A stretch of DNA of 64,000 nt from Onthophagus taurus (taxonomy: Eukaryota; Arthropoda; Insecta; Coleoptera; Scarabaeidae), in assembly GCF_036711975.1 (NCBI RefSeq), contig NC_091967.1:13268001-13332000 (forward strand), given 5' to 3'. Numbering within the stretch: position 1 is the first letter of the stretch; each line of letters opens with the position of its first letter. Below are positions 13,814 to 27,200 of this stretch, piece by piece. Below the pieces are notes generated by a model. That model made no database searches. It was not told where the DNA came from and saw nothing but the letters and a program-made list of their open reading frames with translations. Made by a program: the position numbers and the translations under genes.

Positions 13814-14062
13814 TTCTATGACTTAACCAAAGCATTCAACTGTGTAATCGATAACATCCTGCTATGTAAGTTAGATAACTTCGATGAAACTGTAGGTTCA
13901 ATTGAATTAATGCGGTCTTTCATCTTCTCAGTTTATCTACAATGTACTATCAAGTTCGGTGATGAACTTGGTACTTTTCTTACTGTTTGTTATGATGAAA
14001 CTATAAATAAAACAGATATTGTACTCTTTATATATGACACATCTTGCATTGACATTGCTTAA
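13814..14062 (+). mobile_element. Degenerate non-LTR retrotransposon reverse-transcriptase fragment
   Basis: An 82-codon open frame reads FYDLTKAFNCVIDNILLCKL at its start, matching the palm motif of LINE reverse transcriptases (typically DLSKAFDCVDH.ILL.KL). It ends with LFIYDTSCI where intact elements have the catalytic YADDTS. The region between these motifs is much shorter than normal, so there is an internal deletion, and the catalytic YADD is destroyed. No endonuclease or 3' tail was recognised nearby. A dead copy, probably Jockey/CR1-like. Confidence 0.72.
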
Positions 14063-14563
14063 GACTATTAAATTGGATTATATTTAATTTTTTTCAAATC
14101 TAATGAATCAAGTCTCCAAGTGATAGAATTTATGACTCATCGTGCATCCTATATTTTGGTATGATTGATCCCTATCCTTACCCATCAAGAACAAATCTAA
14201 TTACTTTGAAATTAGCTTTCTATCTGGTGGTCGCAATTACAAAGTCTAAGCCATAGGAGGAAGCCGAATTTCTTGCACTAAAGGAAAAAGAAATTAAAAG
14301 TCAAGTAATACAATAAAACAAAAATGTAATGGAACAATATTGAATTTACAATCTAACTTAATTCAAGTACTACAACACTATTCGTTATCGAGATCGGGAA
14401 TAGCTAGCACATAAATGGCCTTGAATCGTAGACGAGTAGGTAGTGTTGGGTTGGAGTTCATTTCTAATTCTCCAATCGACTAAAAGCCTCTTCTCTCTGC
14501 TTCTCCGGAATCACCCAAAAAATACTTTTTTCATATTTTCTTAGAAAAGCTCCAAGCTTTTCC

Positions 14564-14594
14564 AATCTTATGCAAGATGCTTATGCATAAGATT
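14564..14594. repeat. Perfect 11-bp inverted repeat
   Basis: Arms AATCTTATGCA (14564-14574) and TGCATAAGATT (14584-14594) with a 9-base spacer. A second short hairpin (GAAAAGCT ... AGCTTTTC) sits directly to its left. Role unknown. Confidence 0.6.
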
Positions 14595-15432
14595 GCTCCC
14601 CACTTGTTACTGTTTTCTTTCAGTCCATTTTCGTACATTCGGTATGAAACTTTTGCCCCCCCCCTTGTAATCTCGCTTCTTACCTGTACTCTTTCCACTT
14701 CTGAACAACTTATCTTTCTCCTATAAGTACACTGTGATGCTGATGTTACTCTTATAGTTTGTTTCTTTGTATATCGAACGAATCAAACAGAATCACCATG
14801 CATCTTGAAGACAACCTAACGTAAATGGAGACATTCAAACTTACTTAAAAATCAATTGGATGCCTTGAATCTATATATTTCACTCATAGCAATAAATACA
14901 TATAAAATAAAAGAATCAACATTTAAATTTCTGTTGAAATAATTTTCCCAGATATTTTAAAATGAAGATAATAAAAGATTTTCACAGCAATTAAACAAAA
15001 ATCGTAAAATGTTAATAACAAAGAAATGATTGTCCAGATGTCCGTTATTTTCAAAACTTAAATTGTATCGTAAGCTATAAAACGCTTTGGACAGATAACA
15101 GTTATGTTGGACCTTAAGTTCGAATACCTTCACCGTTACGGTGGTTAAATTGCGGTCGATGAACCTTCACGAAGAATTTTTGGTTGAAACACTTTCAAAT
15201 TGTTTTTTTTTTGTAAATATAGTCTCAAAAGAATTAATAAAAGAAAATCGTTTTTAATGATGTAAAATGTGTGAAAAAATGCTACATCTTCAAGTATCAT
15301 TTACGTCACTTCTAGTAGCACGACATTTAGCAATAGCGAGAGTTGTTGATTCAAATAATAACTTGGACGTTCATAAAAAGTTCAACAACACGCGGTTAGA
15401 GTGTAATAGGACCATTAAAATCATTAATAAAG

Positions 15433-15486
15433 AGTGTTGAATCAATAAATAGTGTTAAATCAATAAATAATGTTGAATCAATAAAT
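15433..15486. repeat. Tandem repeat, 18 bp x 3
   Basis: Three consecutive 18-base units of AGTGTTGAATCAATAAAT, with one or two substitutions in units two and three, followed by the start of a fourth (AGTGT). A young minisatellite, not linked to any gene seen here. Confidence 0.85.
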
Positions 15487-17899
15487 AGTGTCAAGGGTTT
15501 TTTAATTATGTAACGATTTGAATAATTTTATTATTTATTTTTTACACGTTTCAAAATAATATTTTTTCCTTTACATTCTATTTCTTGGTAAATAATTCAA
15601 CAAAAACTACTTTCTCTGCCTTTTTAAAGATTAAAAAAAACATAAATTTATGAAGACCATCACTTTCCACTGGGAACGATAGAAACGGCCAAAGAGTTAT
15701 GTGCGGGTTCGGGTAAAAAGATTTATATGAGGGTTTCTACACGACACTTTTAACACCCACGAAATAAGAAAGTTACTACTGGAACGGAATTTGCGGATTA
15801 TAACTTGCTTTCAACCTTAACTTCAACCGGAGGATATATCGATTTATTAATTTATTTGGAAAAGATAAAATCGTGGTTGAGCTTTTGGTTAGGGCACAGA
15901 GACTAAAATAAATCAATCTAAGTAAGATTGAGTGAGTTAGATTTGGTGTAATTGGTGGTTTCAACGTTTCAACTGTAGAAATGGTAGAGAACGTTTCAGA
16001 AAATTAATCTACTTTTTTACATTCTTGTAAGTACGAAGTATATGTTTGATAACAAAACTAAAGATGTGGTAGTTTTAATAAAATCTTATAATCTATGGGT
16101 GTTAATTAAGCTGAAAACAAAAGTCATTTCATCTCTTCATTCTTGTTGTTTATTTGCTAAGCCATTTTCTAATTCTCTTTAATAATACTGTAACATGGTC
16201 TTCTTGTGAAAATCTGTTCATTTTTGTCAAAATCAGTGAAAAATCTGTTAAATAATAATAACTTTTAAAAATTGTTTCAATTTTTTTTATTAAATAGTAC
16301 TGTGCCATATTATTTTAGTTCATTAAAGAGATATTTTCAAATTACAACGTAACCCAAATGTTTTTGAAACAAATATTGATATTAAATTTAATTAAATACA
16401 AATTCCACAACAATGCAACAATAATTTTTATTAAATTAAACCGAATTACGAATGTACCGTAACAAAAGTGGTATTTGTGTTAAAAGGTTAAACACATTTA
16501 CCCATTTAACTAGAATCGTATCCGAATTTATGGGAAAAGCTTGCATCCGATTACGGTAAACATCCGTCATTCAGTATTTGTTACAGCTTTTTATAAAATA
16601 AGATTTTCGTTATTTAGGTTGGATTTCCCATTTGTGCCCTTGTTAAAGCTATGTTAATCGAGTGAAACAGATAATAAATACGTCTCTTTGAGAGTTGGAA
16701 TTATAATAACTGTCAGCGACAATGAATGGTTATTATACTCGAGGAAGTTCTGAATATAGTGTGTGGAGTGTCTTAAGCGTGAAGTTTCACAATGTCCATT
16801 TTTCCTGTTCAGAACTATGCACCGTGATGTAAGAACAATAAGAAATGGCATTGTGCAATCTTTTTACTTTACTTTAAAAGAATGAAATACGGATAAAATG
16901 AGTCTTGTTCTGGTGTAATCCGATTTCATCACCGAAAATAGAATCCGCCTTACGAGAAAATTTCATTTTTCTTGTTATTATTTTTCTATGATTGATATAT
17001 CATTATATTATTTTTAGTTGTTTTTGTAGGTTTTATTTATCTCTTTTATAATTCAACTAATTTTAAAACGAATATGTAAGATAATTAATAATTTTGATTT
17101 TAGTTTTTTGATATTTCATTTGTTTTTTAAAAGTTATAAAACTGTTTTCCGTTTTACTCGTTTTTCTTCTTGTCTCCAAGAATTTCTAGCAATTCTGCTT
17201 GCGAAAACAAACTATAACAGCATTATCAAGTTTGTTGTTTAACGAAAAGTTTTCGTGTTATTCGTCGTACTAGGTGCATCCGAACAAGTTATTTAACGTA
17301 AAATAATTAGAAAGTTTGGTGTTTTCATTACCATTTACGTTTTACGAACGATCATAACGTCCCACGTTTTTATTAACAACCATAACATTTCAAGTAAGGG
17401 TTAATATTAATTATAATTGGTCCAATAAGGAGTTAAGGTGTCGTTTAAGGAGATCATTTTAAAGTGAAAGTTTTCAACTGAAACTTTCTTGTTATCATTA
17501 ATAAACAAACCAACGAACTCATTTAAATTTAATATTTTTCTTTTATAAGATGTGGTTAGAAAAGAATCCTTTTTTTTAAGTTCAAGATGAAAGTTTTTCA
17601 ATAATTCACGAGGTTTTAAATTAGACATGGCTATGAGGAAAATAACTTTCTCATGTTAGAATCGTATCATAGTGACACCGGAAGCATTTTAATTAGTGTT
17701 TGCGATCACGAACATTAAAACATTTCCTCAGCAAAGTACTTATATGTGTCGAGCAGTTCTTCTTGCAAAATCCATAGCTTTTATCACCATAAATCGTGAA
17801 GCACTTTCACGCCGTCGGCTTATCGTTCCACTATGTAAGCGATCGCGTCTCCGTTTAAATTCGCTTAAATTTTATCGATTGTTAACACGCAACGACTAC

Positions 17900-18040
17900 A
17901 TGGTATCAGCATGTTTCTTAGTAATGGATACCATGGTTCGAAATTTACGATTTAGTCATAATGGAAGTGATGAGTCATTAGAAAGTTCATTATGTAGAGT
18001 AGTTTTTAAATCTTTAGGTAGAAATATATGTAGATATTTG
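17900..18040 (+). CDS. Candidate 5' coding exon of an unidentified gene
   Basis: ATG at 17900 opens 47 codons that stay open up to a strong splice donor, GTAAGT at 18041, leaving phase 0. The peptide starts MVSACFLVMDTMVRNLRF and contains a polar stretch (SHNGSDESLESS) followed by a basic one (FKSLGRNICRYL). The same frame is open for another 68 codons upstream, so the true start could be earlier. The DNA just before it (17,750-17,890) is richer in GC, as expected for a 5' UTR or promoter. I do not recognise the peptide and found no matching downstream exon. It does not fit the lipase exons in phase as coding sequence, though it could be a noncoding leader. It may also be chance. Confidence 0.3.
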
Positions 18041-18041
18041 G

Positions 18042-19534
18042 TAAGTTTGATTAATAAAAAGAGATTATTATTATGAAAATTAAGAAACCAACATTCCATT
18101 TCATTACATTAAGTGAAAATAAATGTTTAACCTGATTTTCCTTCGCTTTTCCAAACGCATATTTTTGCGCGATAGTTAGAAAATAAATTAGCAACTTCAA
18201 TGATGGATAAGCTAAACTGTGAATTAAATTAAATGTCCAGTGGATGGTCCAAACTTGTTGATTACATTAACGAGTACTTTTAAGTTATTCAATTTCGAGT
18301 ACGTTCAAGTTATTTCAAAATTTTCCAATTAATATCTAAGGAAGTATTTTTCCGCTACATCAATCTCAATTAAAAGGAAACGTGAAGATCGAACAATAAC
18401 AAGGAAATTCACTTCCTTTCGAATCCATGATATGCTTCAACGTTCTGAAATTGTTCTATTCATACATATGTCACGTATAAAGTTGAAATCTCTTTCACTG
18501 AAGTCTCTAAAGAAGTAATAGTATTATTACTCCGGACATTTTCATCTATTTGTCCTGCACAAACGCGTTAACTTTCAAAATTTCCCCATGAGGTTAAAAT
18601 CCTCTTAATAATGCAGCAGGTTGTTTCTGAGTGTTACTAAATATTGTTATCTCATTGCAAAATTCAAGTTTTAATGAGGGTTTTAATTAAAGTAAACTGA
18701 AAATGTACACTGTAAAGTGAACGTGTTGTTTGGCACAGTTTCTTTAAGAAGACTTTTCTTATGGGAAATTTTTGTTACGATGACGTTATGTGCTTCATTT
18801 AATATTATCTTACTTAAACTTATTGTTTTTTTTAATATTACAACATTCTTTGGTGAGAAAAATAACTTGGTGGGAATGCATAGGTAAAATATCGAAACGT
18901 TTTGAAAATCTGTTTAAGGAATAATCTCTTTATCTGATTATTAATTGATCACTTTCAAGTGATTGTATTGGTTTGACAACTTGACCTCATTACTCTATCA
19001 ATGGCGGTGATAGTGTGGGTATAGTAAAAGTAATTTGAAAGTGGTTTTAATTTAAACACTATTTTGCATATAAAATAAATATATTTCAAAATATAACGAA
19101 ACACCAATTTATTAATAAATTAATAAATATGAATTGACTTAATTTTATTGGAATCTAATACAAAATTATAAAAAGATTCATTTATTCAAAGGAGAATTTG
19201 ATATTTGCTCTGATTGAGAAAAACGTATCAATGTGTTAGTTGCAAAGCAACAGGTTGCTTGAAGTGGAATGGCATATTAAAATTTGCATCAGAATAAAAA
19301 TTGGAATATTTCTAAGGCTATGAATAGGCATTAACGTGCACCGCTTTATTCTCAATTCCGGATTGCTCTAGTGGAAAGATAATAGTCTTCTCTAGTCTAC
19401 ACTTATTAAATAATTAGATGAATTATTAAAAGGACTATAATAATTGGTTCTTGACTGCTTACAAACAATAATCCAATGAGTTTTACAACCCAACTTTGAC
19501 AACAGAGTTGGTTTAATTTGGAATATCAAGGCTC
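18042..19534. other. Gene-free interval
   Basis: AT-rich sequence with no supported gene or repeat. If the exon ending at 18040 is real, this is its first intron. Confidence 0.4.
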
Positions 19535-20345
19535 GTGTTTTGTTTTTCTAGAATACAAAGAGTTCTGTCTTTGCCCTTAGCTTCAATCTCTTTGTCCAGA
19601 ATCCAAAGCTTGACTTTGGAAATGGTCGAGAACTCAATCTTCTTCACCACACTCAACCAAATATTTCAACGGACTAGAGTGAATTATCATTACAAATCTT
19701 TCTTTTTTCCTTATCGAAAGCTTTATGACTTGTTATGACGCTTCGTCTTTCTTAGTTCTGCTTCTTCTGTGATACTGAGATTCAGCTGTCTTTCCATCGC
19801 TTTGAGGGTCTTTTTATGTATGTTTTGCCATCTTTGTCACATTTTACCAGGCACGATTTCGTTTTATTGGTAACAATCTTCATGTTTACCGCATCACATG
19901 CTTTGTTGAAAGCGTTTAGCCGTTATATAGTTCATTCTCCGATTCGTCATGATGATGGCGTTCTCTGCAAAGCACACAATCTTTATTGTTGTTCCTTCCG
20001 GTGTATATGCATCATGTACTCCATCTAGGCCCTTGACTATAGTGTCCATTAGCATGTTCTGTCGCATTCCGGCTTTGATGTTGATTTCTGGCTCTTCCCC
20101 GTTCCGGGTTTTTAGTTTTGTCTTGTTATCTGTGTTTAGTTGTTTGATTGATGTTTGGGTTGGGTTGGGTTGGAGTCCGTCGGATGTCTTTTCAGGATCC
20201 ATGGAACAAAGATATGCTTGTTTATTGAATTCAGTGCCTTTTTGGCGATTTGATAGATGATAAAAATTACGTCTTTTGTGGACCGGTTCTTCCGGAAACC
20301 TGGTCCTTCCTCTCGCCACTTGTTTGGTGATATTGTTAGCTAAAA
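19535..20345 (-). mobile_element. Degenerate LINE retrotransposon (reverse transcriptase), minus strand
   Basis: Read on the minus strand from 20319, a 141-codon frame begins near a relic of the palm region, SNRQKGTEFNKQAYLCSMD, which aligns with the LINE pattern 'rqi.eKa.EynkpaY.cF.DleKAFD'. Further on, TTIKIVCFAENAIIMT replaces the catalytic 'i.YADDa.im.' box, so both catalytic Asp residues are lost. The lower part (19535-19890) probably continues the same element with frameshifts. It is much shorter than a full reverse transcriptase, and no intact endonuclease was seen. Plus-strand open frames over the same bases are antisense shadows. Confidence 0.7.
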
Positions 20346-20947
20346 GCTATGTGAAAACCTTCATGGTGGTATCGAATAGCTATATACAATACTTGACTCT
20401 GCTTCTAATCCTTTGACACTTGCCTACTTAGTGGTGAGTGGTGATTTGCATTCAATCAAAAATTAAGATAATTAATATATTTTAATTATAAAATAATTAA
20501 TTCCTTGAAGTGATTACCACCATTTTCGCTTCTTAATCTCCAATTGAAGAAGTCTCACTTCCTGCTTAATCCAAGCTGTAATGAGACCAATTTTAATTAT
20601 GGTTAATTTTGTAATTTAAGATATTTAAAAAGATTTCCGCCAGGAACCATTTAATAATTTTTTTAAATTTCCTGTTAATTATTATTTAATCCAACTTACC
20701 TTGATTACATCCGCTAATTATTTATATTAGTTTCTTGATAAGTTAAAATAGCCTTAAGATAATTTTTTTAATAATCCTTAATCAAGCCATCTTTTTCATA
20801 AATTACAAAAATAATTTCATAATTTAGAAAAGTTTCACCCAAGGTTACCATTTCCATTTGAAGATTACAACATTTTCTACCACTTCTTCTCATCGTCCAC
20901 CTCTGTTAATCTGTGGTGGGTTAAAGTATTTAACTTTTCTGTTACAG

Positions 20948-21224
20948 ATAAAACGACGTTAAACGTTTAGAGAACCGTTAACGAAGTGCATGGCTGCCTT
21001 TCTAATCAACCGCGACCACGACGACGGTAACTGTGCGAAGAAGAGAAAAATTTCGTTTCAAACGATACAGTGACGGTGGCTGCAAGGATAACTGGTGCGG
21101 TGTAGTTAACATGCAAAGACATTATTAGCATTTCAATTTAGTGCCAGTGAAAACGAATGATTATTGACATAAACTAAAAAACGAAAAAGACACAAATGTC
21201 CGTGCCGGTATTTCGTTGTAAATA
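20948..21224 (+). promoter_or_regulatory. Probable 5' UTR of the lipase gene with an upstream ORF
   Basis: A good acceptor (TTCTGTTACAG, ending 20947) precedes a GC-richer leader that runs to the lipase ATG at 21225. It contains an upstream ORF at 20990-21073 (27 codons plus stop) starting MAAFLINRDHDDGN, out of frame with the lipase, which could damp translation. If the acceptor is used, at least one further noncoding exon lies upstream; otherwise transcription starts here. Confidence 0.4.
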
Positions 21225-24200
21225 ATGTGGTCCACTGTACGTGTCTTAATTACGCTGTGGATGGTCTTTTTATTAACATGTCTAGTCGTTGGTAAGTAAA
21301 CATTTTTATTTATCGTTTATTATGGCAGTAATTAATAAATTAAATACGTTATTGTGTCACAAATAAATTTTAGTTTATTGATCGTAAAATATTTTAATTG
21401 ACTATAAATTTGTAGAACATCTGCGGTTTAACCAAGATCATCGTATAACTGTTTAAATACAATGACCGTTAATTTCAATAATGTTTGGAATCTGATTTAT
21501 TTTTTTACTTACAGCTTATTAGATATGTAATAAGAAAGCGAAAGGGAACGTTGAACTTAAAAAGATGATAATTTGTTATTAACCTTCGTATGAAATATAA
21601 AATAACGTAATGCATTTCAATTACGTTAGTCTACGTGAGATAATGTCGTTGAAGGATTTCTTTGAGGTGCGGTATTCGATTGAAAAGAAAAATGAAAATG
21701 CAATTGTGCAGCATTTATTGCGGAGATAATAACTTAAATCGACCTAATTATACGAAAAATTGCCCGGAAAGAAATGTTAAGAGAGAGCGTGACTTGTTGA
21801 GCAATATCATTATTTTCATAAATGGTTATTTTAATTAACTCGATTTACTTTTAAGTATTTGTTAAAGTAATTTATAATCTCTGTATTAATCTTATAAAAA
21901 GAAGCTTTTATTACCTTTACAGTAGCTTTGTACTATTCATTGCAACACCACAATAGGAGAAATTAATTGATCAAAAAAAGCTTCCTTTTTACACAATAGA
22001 CCTAATGCTGCGGACTAATGCAACGCAGCAATTATTTCCAGTACAGAACAATGATGGTAATTAGACGACTCTGTACTTACCCAATTTTTCAATTGTGTCG
22101 TAACGGTGATTCGGGCTTATTGTGGAAAGAAGAAAAAAACTTTTAATTAAATCAATTTAATTGTCATAACGTAACATAATTTAATCCTCAACAGCATCTC
22201 TTACATTTTAGTTCAAAGGTTTCTAGAGTAACGTTAAAGTTTCTATTTTACTACACGACTACTTTCCATCTAACGAAAAGAACAAACTATAATTGGGTCA
22301 GCCACCTGCACGAAAATGGAACATATATATATACGATAACGAGTTACTTTCAGTGTCTCTTTCATATTAAAATAGTGAGCACACTAATTTACTTTGGATG
22401 TTTTCACTTAATTTCATTTCATATTCATTATTTTTCTCTTAGATTAATTACTTATGTTAATAATTGTTTAGTACGAACATTTTCAAGACTTTTTGCAATT
22501 ACAGCTCAACATAAAAACTTTTTTTCTTGCTTTCTAAATAATTAGAGTACAAACGAAGTTTTTTAAAATCTATTTTAATTTACAGTTAAGATGTGCGTGT
22601 ACTGTTAATATTACTCAATATTTACAAGAAAATAAGATAACAGATTATTTAGATACTTCATTAAGAATCTTACGTTAATTATTAGAAAATTACAAGAAAT
22701 GTGTAAAGATGGCTGTCAAGAAAATTTAATTTTTAACTCTGAATAACTTTAGCGTTTTTCAACTCACGCACACATAACTAAATAATTGCGCACTAATAAT
22801 TCCCAGCAGAGGTTTTGTATCCATTACCCAGATTAATTTCCAAGTCCCGAACGCTATGTGACACGTTGCTCGTTACACCATGTAAAATATCCATTGTTAT
22901 CTCAGTTGTAAACTAACAATAAGACGTCGTCGAGTGATTGTCGGAGAGACGTAACGAATGTTCTAGCGAAAGGTGCATCAAAAACGTGTTGTGGTTGTTC
23001 TATGTTTAGAGTAATTAGTACCGAGAAACAGCGATTAAATCTCTTCAAGACTATAATAAACCGCAAAGTCGACTAAACTATTCCCCACCGTTACTTTCTC
23101 AAGTACGGTTAATGACATAAGATGAATTCAGATGAGTAAATATGGCACGGATTTGCTTGCAAATAGCGCTCTTCTTACTAACAGCTCATCGTTGTACTAC
23201 TAACCCACAAATTAAATGTTGGAAATTCTCTACGCATGAAAATCTTCTTCGTAAATGAAAAAACTTAAATATTAAAATAAAAATAACGTCTTGTTAAAGT
23301 TTAACACACTAATTTTTGAGTTCAATGACGCAAAACGAAGTCATTGTAGAAGTTAGTATAAGAATTTTCTTCTAATCTCTACATTAAACCAACGAAGCGA
23401 ATTTCACCTTGATTTTTACGTAAAAAGTGAACTAGTTTATACAAGTGGTATTTCAGTGCAAAATTAAATTCATCATTTTCACTCTCACACGTTCCATAAT
23501 CAAACTTAGACATTGCGTAATGATCTCTACTTTACAGTTGAGTTAAGCGAAATGTTTTGAAGAATTTATGATCCTGGAGCTCCTTCATAATATTCGTAGA
23601 ATATATATCCTCATGAAATATATGAAGTAGTCAAGAAAATTATTATTTATATCTTCTTCAACAATTTAATTTCGTGTTAAAGATCGCATAGAAGCTTAGT
23701 AATAATTAATATTGATTGCTTATTAACCGTGACTTGACGATTTCTACATATATCGACAAAAACTATGATTTTGTGCTTTGATACTTTTTTCATTATAACG
23801 AAATTTCACAATAACAAATACGAAAAATTATTTCATCTCACAAATATGAATTTCTTTGAAAACTATTGTTAAAATTGTGAACACGGAAATTTTCGTTGTC
23901 CAGTTGACGGTAGACTACATGAGGTATTCCCCGAAGATCTGAGTCGAGGAACTTGGAGAATAACGTGTTTGTCTGCTGGAGGATCGTTTATTCTGTTTTT
24001 ACAGAGTTCCAAACGGAAGTGCGGACTTGCCGATGCTTCACATTAAGGTTGGTTAATTCATCTTAACAAGAAAAATTAGTACAAAAAAAAGAGATTTTGA
24101 AAATCAAAAATTACAAAAAATAAAAATCGCATCGACAGCGTAGTTATGTAGGACGAAAAACATTCATACTGGGAAGAGAACAAAAAACTTTTTATTGTCG

Positions 24201-27200
24201 GTGCTGCTCATATACGATAACGCAAAATCAATCGTTGCCGAATTGACCGTACATGTTCCAGAGCGGATTTGGTATTTTAAATCACGGTTTTTCTGAAGAG
24301 GTTTTTATGTGAAGAAGTGTTACGGGGGCGCCAATTGATAATAACAGCAATGTTATATTGTCCATTTACCGCCACTTGTAGATATGTTTATTTGTCTTTA
24401 TCGCAACATGATAGTATCAAATACCAAAGTTGTAATCCATATTGTTAATTTTTATTTGTTGTACAGTTTTGAAAGATACCAGCTTGAGTAGCATCTCTGT
24501 CTATGCATTCTTAAAGTCGTTGTCTTGCCTTGATTTGCAGTATCTTCATCAATTGCAGTGATAACGACTGCAAAAATGTAATACCTAGATACTGTGAATT
24601 CAACGTATTTGCGTAGACACTGCTAAACAAAATAGTTGATAAACTTTAAAAAGACATCTCGATCTATGCAACCTTTGTTCTGAGCAAATGCTAATCTTGA
24701 ATTAAGAGCCATGTTCATTAATTTAGGTACAAGTTGTTTTCTGGAATAATGAATAATGAAGCAAACATTTCTTACCTTCTTATTTTTTAAGTCCTGCGCC
24801 AAAGATCCTTTTTTGGACTTTTTTTTCATCTGTTCACATCACGTGTCCCAGCCATCCTATCATTTACGTCTTTCTGTTTTACCATTCTTAGTAAGTAAAA
24901 ATGCCAACAATTTTTTCTTCCTTAGCAGCATCGATATTGCAAAAAGAAGTGGCCATTAAACAAGCTGAAGAGCTCTACTATTTGTTTAAGATTTTCCCGT
25001 TATAAACAACACGAAAGAATAGAGTTCTTAAACCATTAATTAGCACTCCATCCAGTTTCCTTACTACCTTGTTATGAATATCCAACAACTCGTTGATATT
25101 TCTTGCCACTTCTACCCTTTTTGTTGTAAGCTTCTTATTCCATAGTCCCTTGTTACTTTATTTTTCTCGGTGCGCTTGTTTGTGGAAGTACCAGCTTGTT
25201 TTCAAATAACTCCAGTTCGCATAATTTACGTTGCATTTCGTTCTATAAATTGAAGATTGTTTTACTTATTACGATCTCTAACACTTTACTTGCATTTGAC
25301 GCAGTTACTGCGATCCAGCACAGCCCCATTTGTAAATTAGTTCTAAGCTAGATCGAAAAACTTCGTCCAGATACTGGCATAAACAAGTGATATGATAATT
25401 TGTACTCAGCACATCTGGATATTACACGAAATGTCATAATGAATAACATGGAACGCGGTGTTAGCGTGTACTTTATTAATGCATATCTGGAATACAGTTG
25501 CCCTCATAAACGGGTTTCTAATATCTTTTAAAATGTTGGCAACATTTGAATTGCCAGTGGTCTCAAGTTTATTTGTACTACAAATGTTAAAATGTTATGG
25601 AACTGCATTGTTTCTTAAATATTTTGTTTTTCTTCTTGGGATAATACCTTCTAAATAATTGGTATTCTTCTTTTCAAATACATCTCTTTTCTTGTGAGCA
25701 GCATTTATAGTAAAGGGTTTTAAATGGACCAGTTTAAGCTTCAGAATACGATGTTCACATTTGGTGATTTCAAACAAATGGTCTTCAACATGAATCAGTT
25801 TAGTAAATAACACACCAAACTTTCGCCACGTTTTTCCTTTTGCCAAAACAAATCCTAACAAGAAAAGACTGAGAATATGTTGTTATCTATGCTTTCTCCA
25901 AATACTTTACCTACTTAGTTACACGGGATAACATCGATGTACATAGTTTGCGATATGAAACAATCAAAACTACAAGATTATAGCAAAAAATATATTTGAA
26001 AAAATCTAGAATTAATATAATACTGTTCTATTTATTCCCTTTTGCACATTTCAATCTTTCAAAGATTATAATATGCACTTTTAGTATATGTTGGTATGAA
26101 ATGAGAGAATTTAAAATCTACACACGTTTTAAAGGAAGTAGGTAAAAATAACCGTAAATGTATAGGTACCGTAAGGAAAAACAATGTAACACAAAAATTA
26201 TGTATGCTGTAGGTAAGATAAAGTTTATAAACACACAAATTTTATGTTGTGTATATCAACCCAAATGCTTACCTATTTAGATATTGATAAACTTGTTTAG
26301 AGTTATACGGAAGAGAAATTTCAAACACTCCAGTTGCTGTATCCATTAACACATGGAAGAGAAAACTTTCGCCATTCCTCTCCAGTAAATTCAGTTCAAA
26401 AATACGATACGAATTGTCGAAAGAAAATAACAAGAAATACGCCCATCACACCTGGTAAAATGAGAAAGTATCTGTTTTGGTGTGTTACGATCACAAAGAT
26501 ATAAATTAAGATAGTTGTGTAATACCATCGTTCACTTTAGTCTTGAAATTTATCCTTCACCTTTGCATTAATTTTAATTATTAAGTATTTGGAAAGATGA
26601 GATTTTTGTTTCATGAATTGCTTAAGTTTGCGATTTAGAAACTATAGGCGAAATCTTTTTTAATGACAAGAACGTGGGGTGATCGTTAGTTGAAATAACG
26701 GAAATAATCTATGCGCATAACGTTGACACGCAATATCTATACGACTTACCTCGAATACCAATACTGGAATTGCATGAATATATGAAATTTTAATAGAGAA
26801 ATTTCCTTCCTTCTGAAAATTAAGTCGATTCCATATGGAGTTGATATCATTTACAAAATATTTATGATGTTGAAAACGCCACTTTCTGTTGATTATCACT
26901 TTCATCTCGAAAACAAGTTCACTTTCTGTTTACAATGTTCATTAAAATTGATGATTTGCAACTACAATTTGATAAAATCTCGAAAAAAATTTTTTTGATT
27001 GTAGAGATAAGAAGTTAAAATCGTTTGTGGTTTCGTAGTTTAAAGTACCCAAAACAATGCTGAGAGTTTCTAAATAATACAATTCTCATGTACCTCAGGC
27101 TTAAGTACGATCATTAAAACAAGCCACTTGCGCAAACAAGTTCACAGCCTCTCTGCTAGATTTCGTTTTCCCCCTAGGTTCGCGTATGTAGACGTTCATC

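Larger units (their letters stand above)
14063..17695. other. Gene-free interval
   Basis: No gene supported. Holds a pair of adjacent hairpins (about 14540-14594) and an 18-bp tandem triplet (15433-15486). A C-rich run lies near 14655. The 14,340-14,800 segment is less AT-rich and may be part of an old retroelement, but no coding motif could be read. Open frames at 15776-15964, 16654-16851 and 17407-17628 (minus) have no recognisable features. Confidence 0.45.

Noticed and set aside
14640..14680. C-rich run as a possible telomeric or satellite unit
   Set aside because: A single homopolymer stretch with no repetition.
19949..20260. 103-codon plus-strand frame
   Set aside because: It is the complement of the degenerate LINE reverse transcriptase read on the minus strand.
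22900..23000. TCAGTT initiator and GC-rich patch as an alternative lipase promoter
   Set aside because: Five-base initiator matches are expected dozens of times in 64 kb, and no donor of good quality with correct phase follows.
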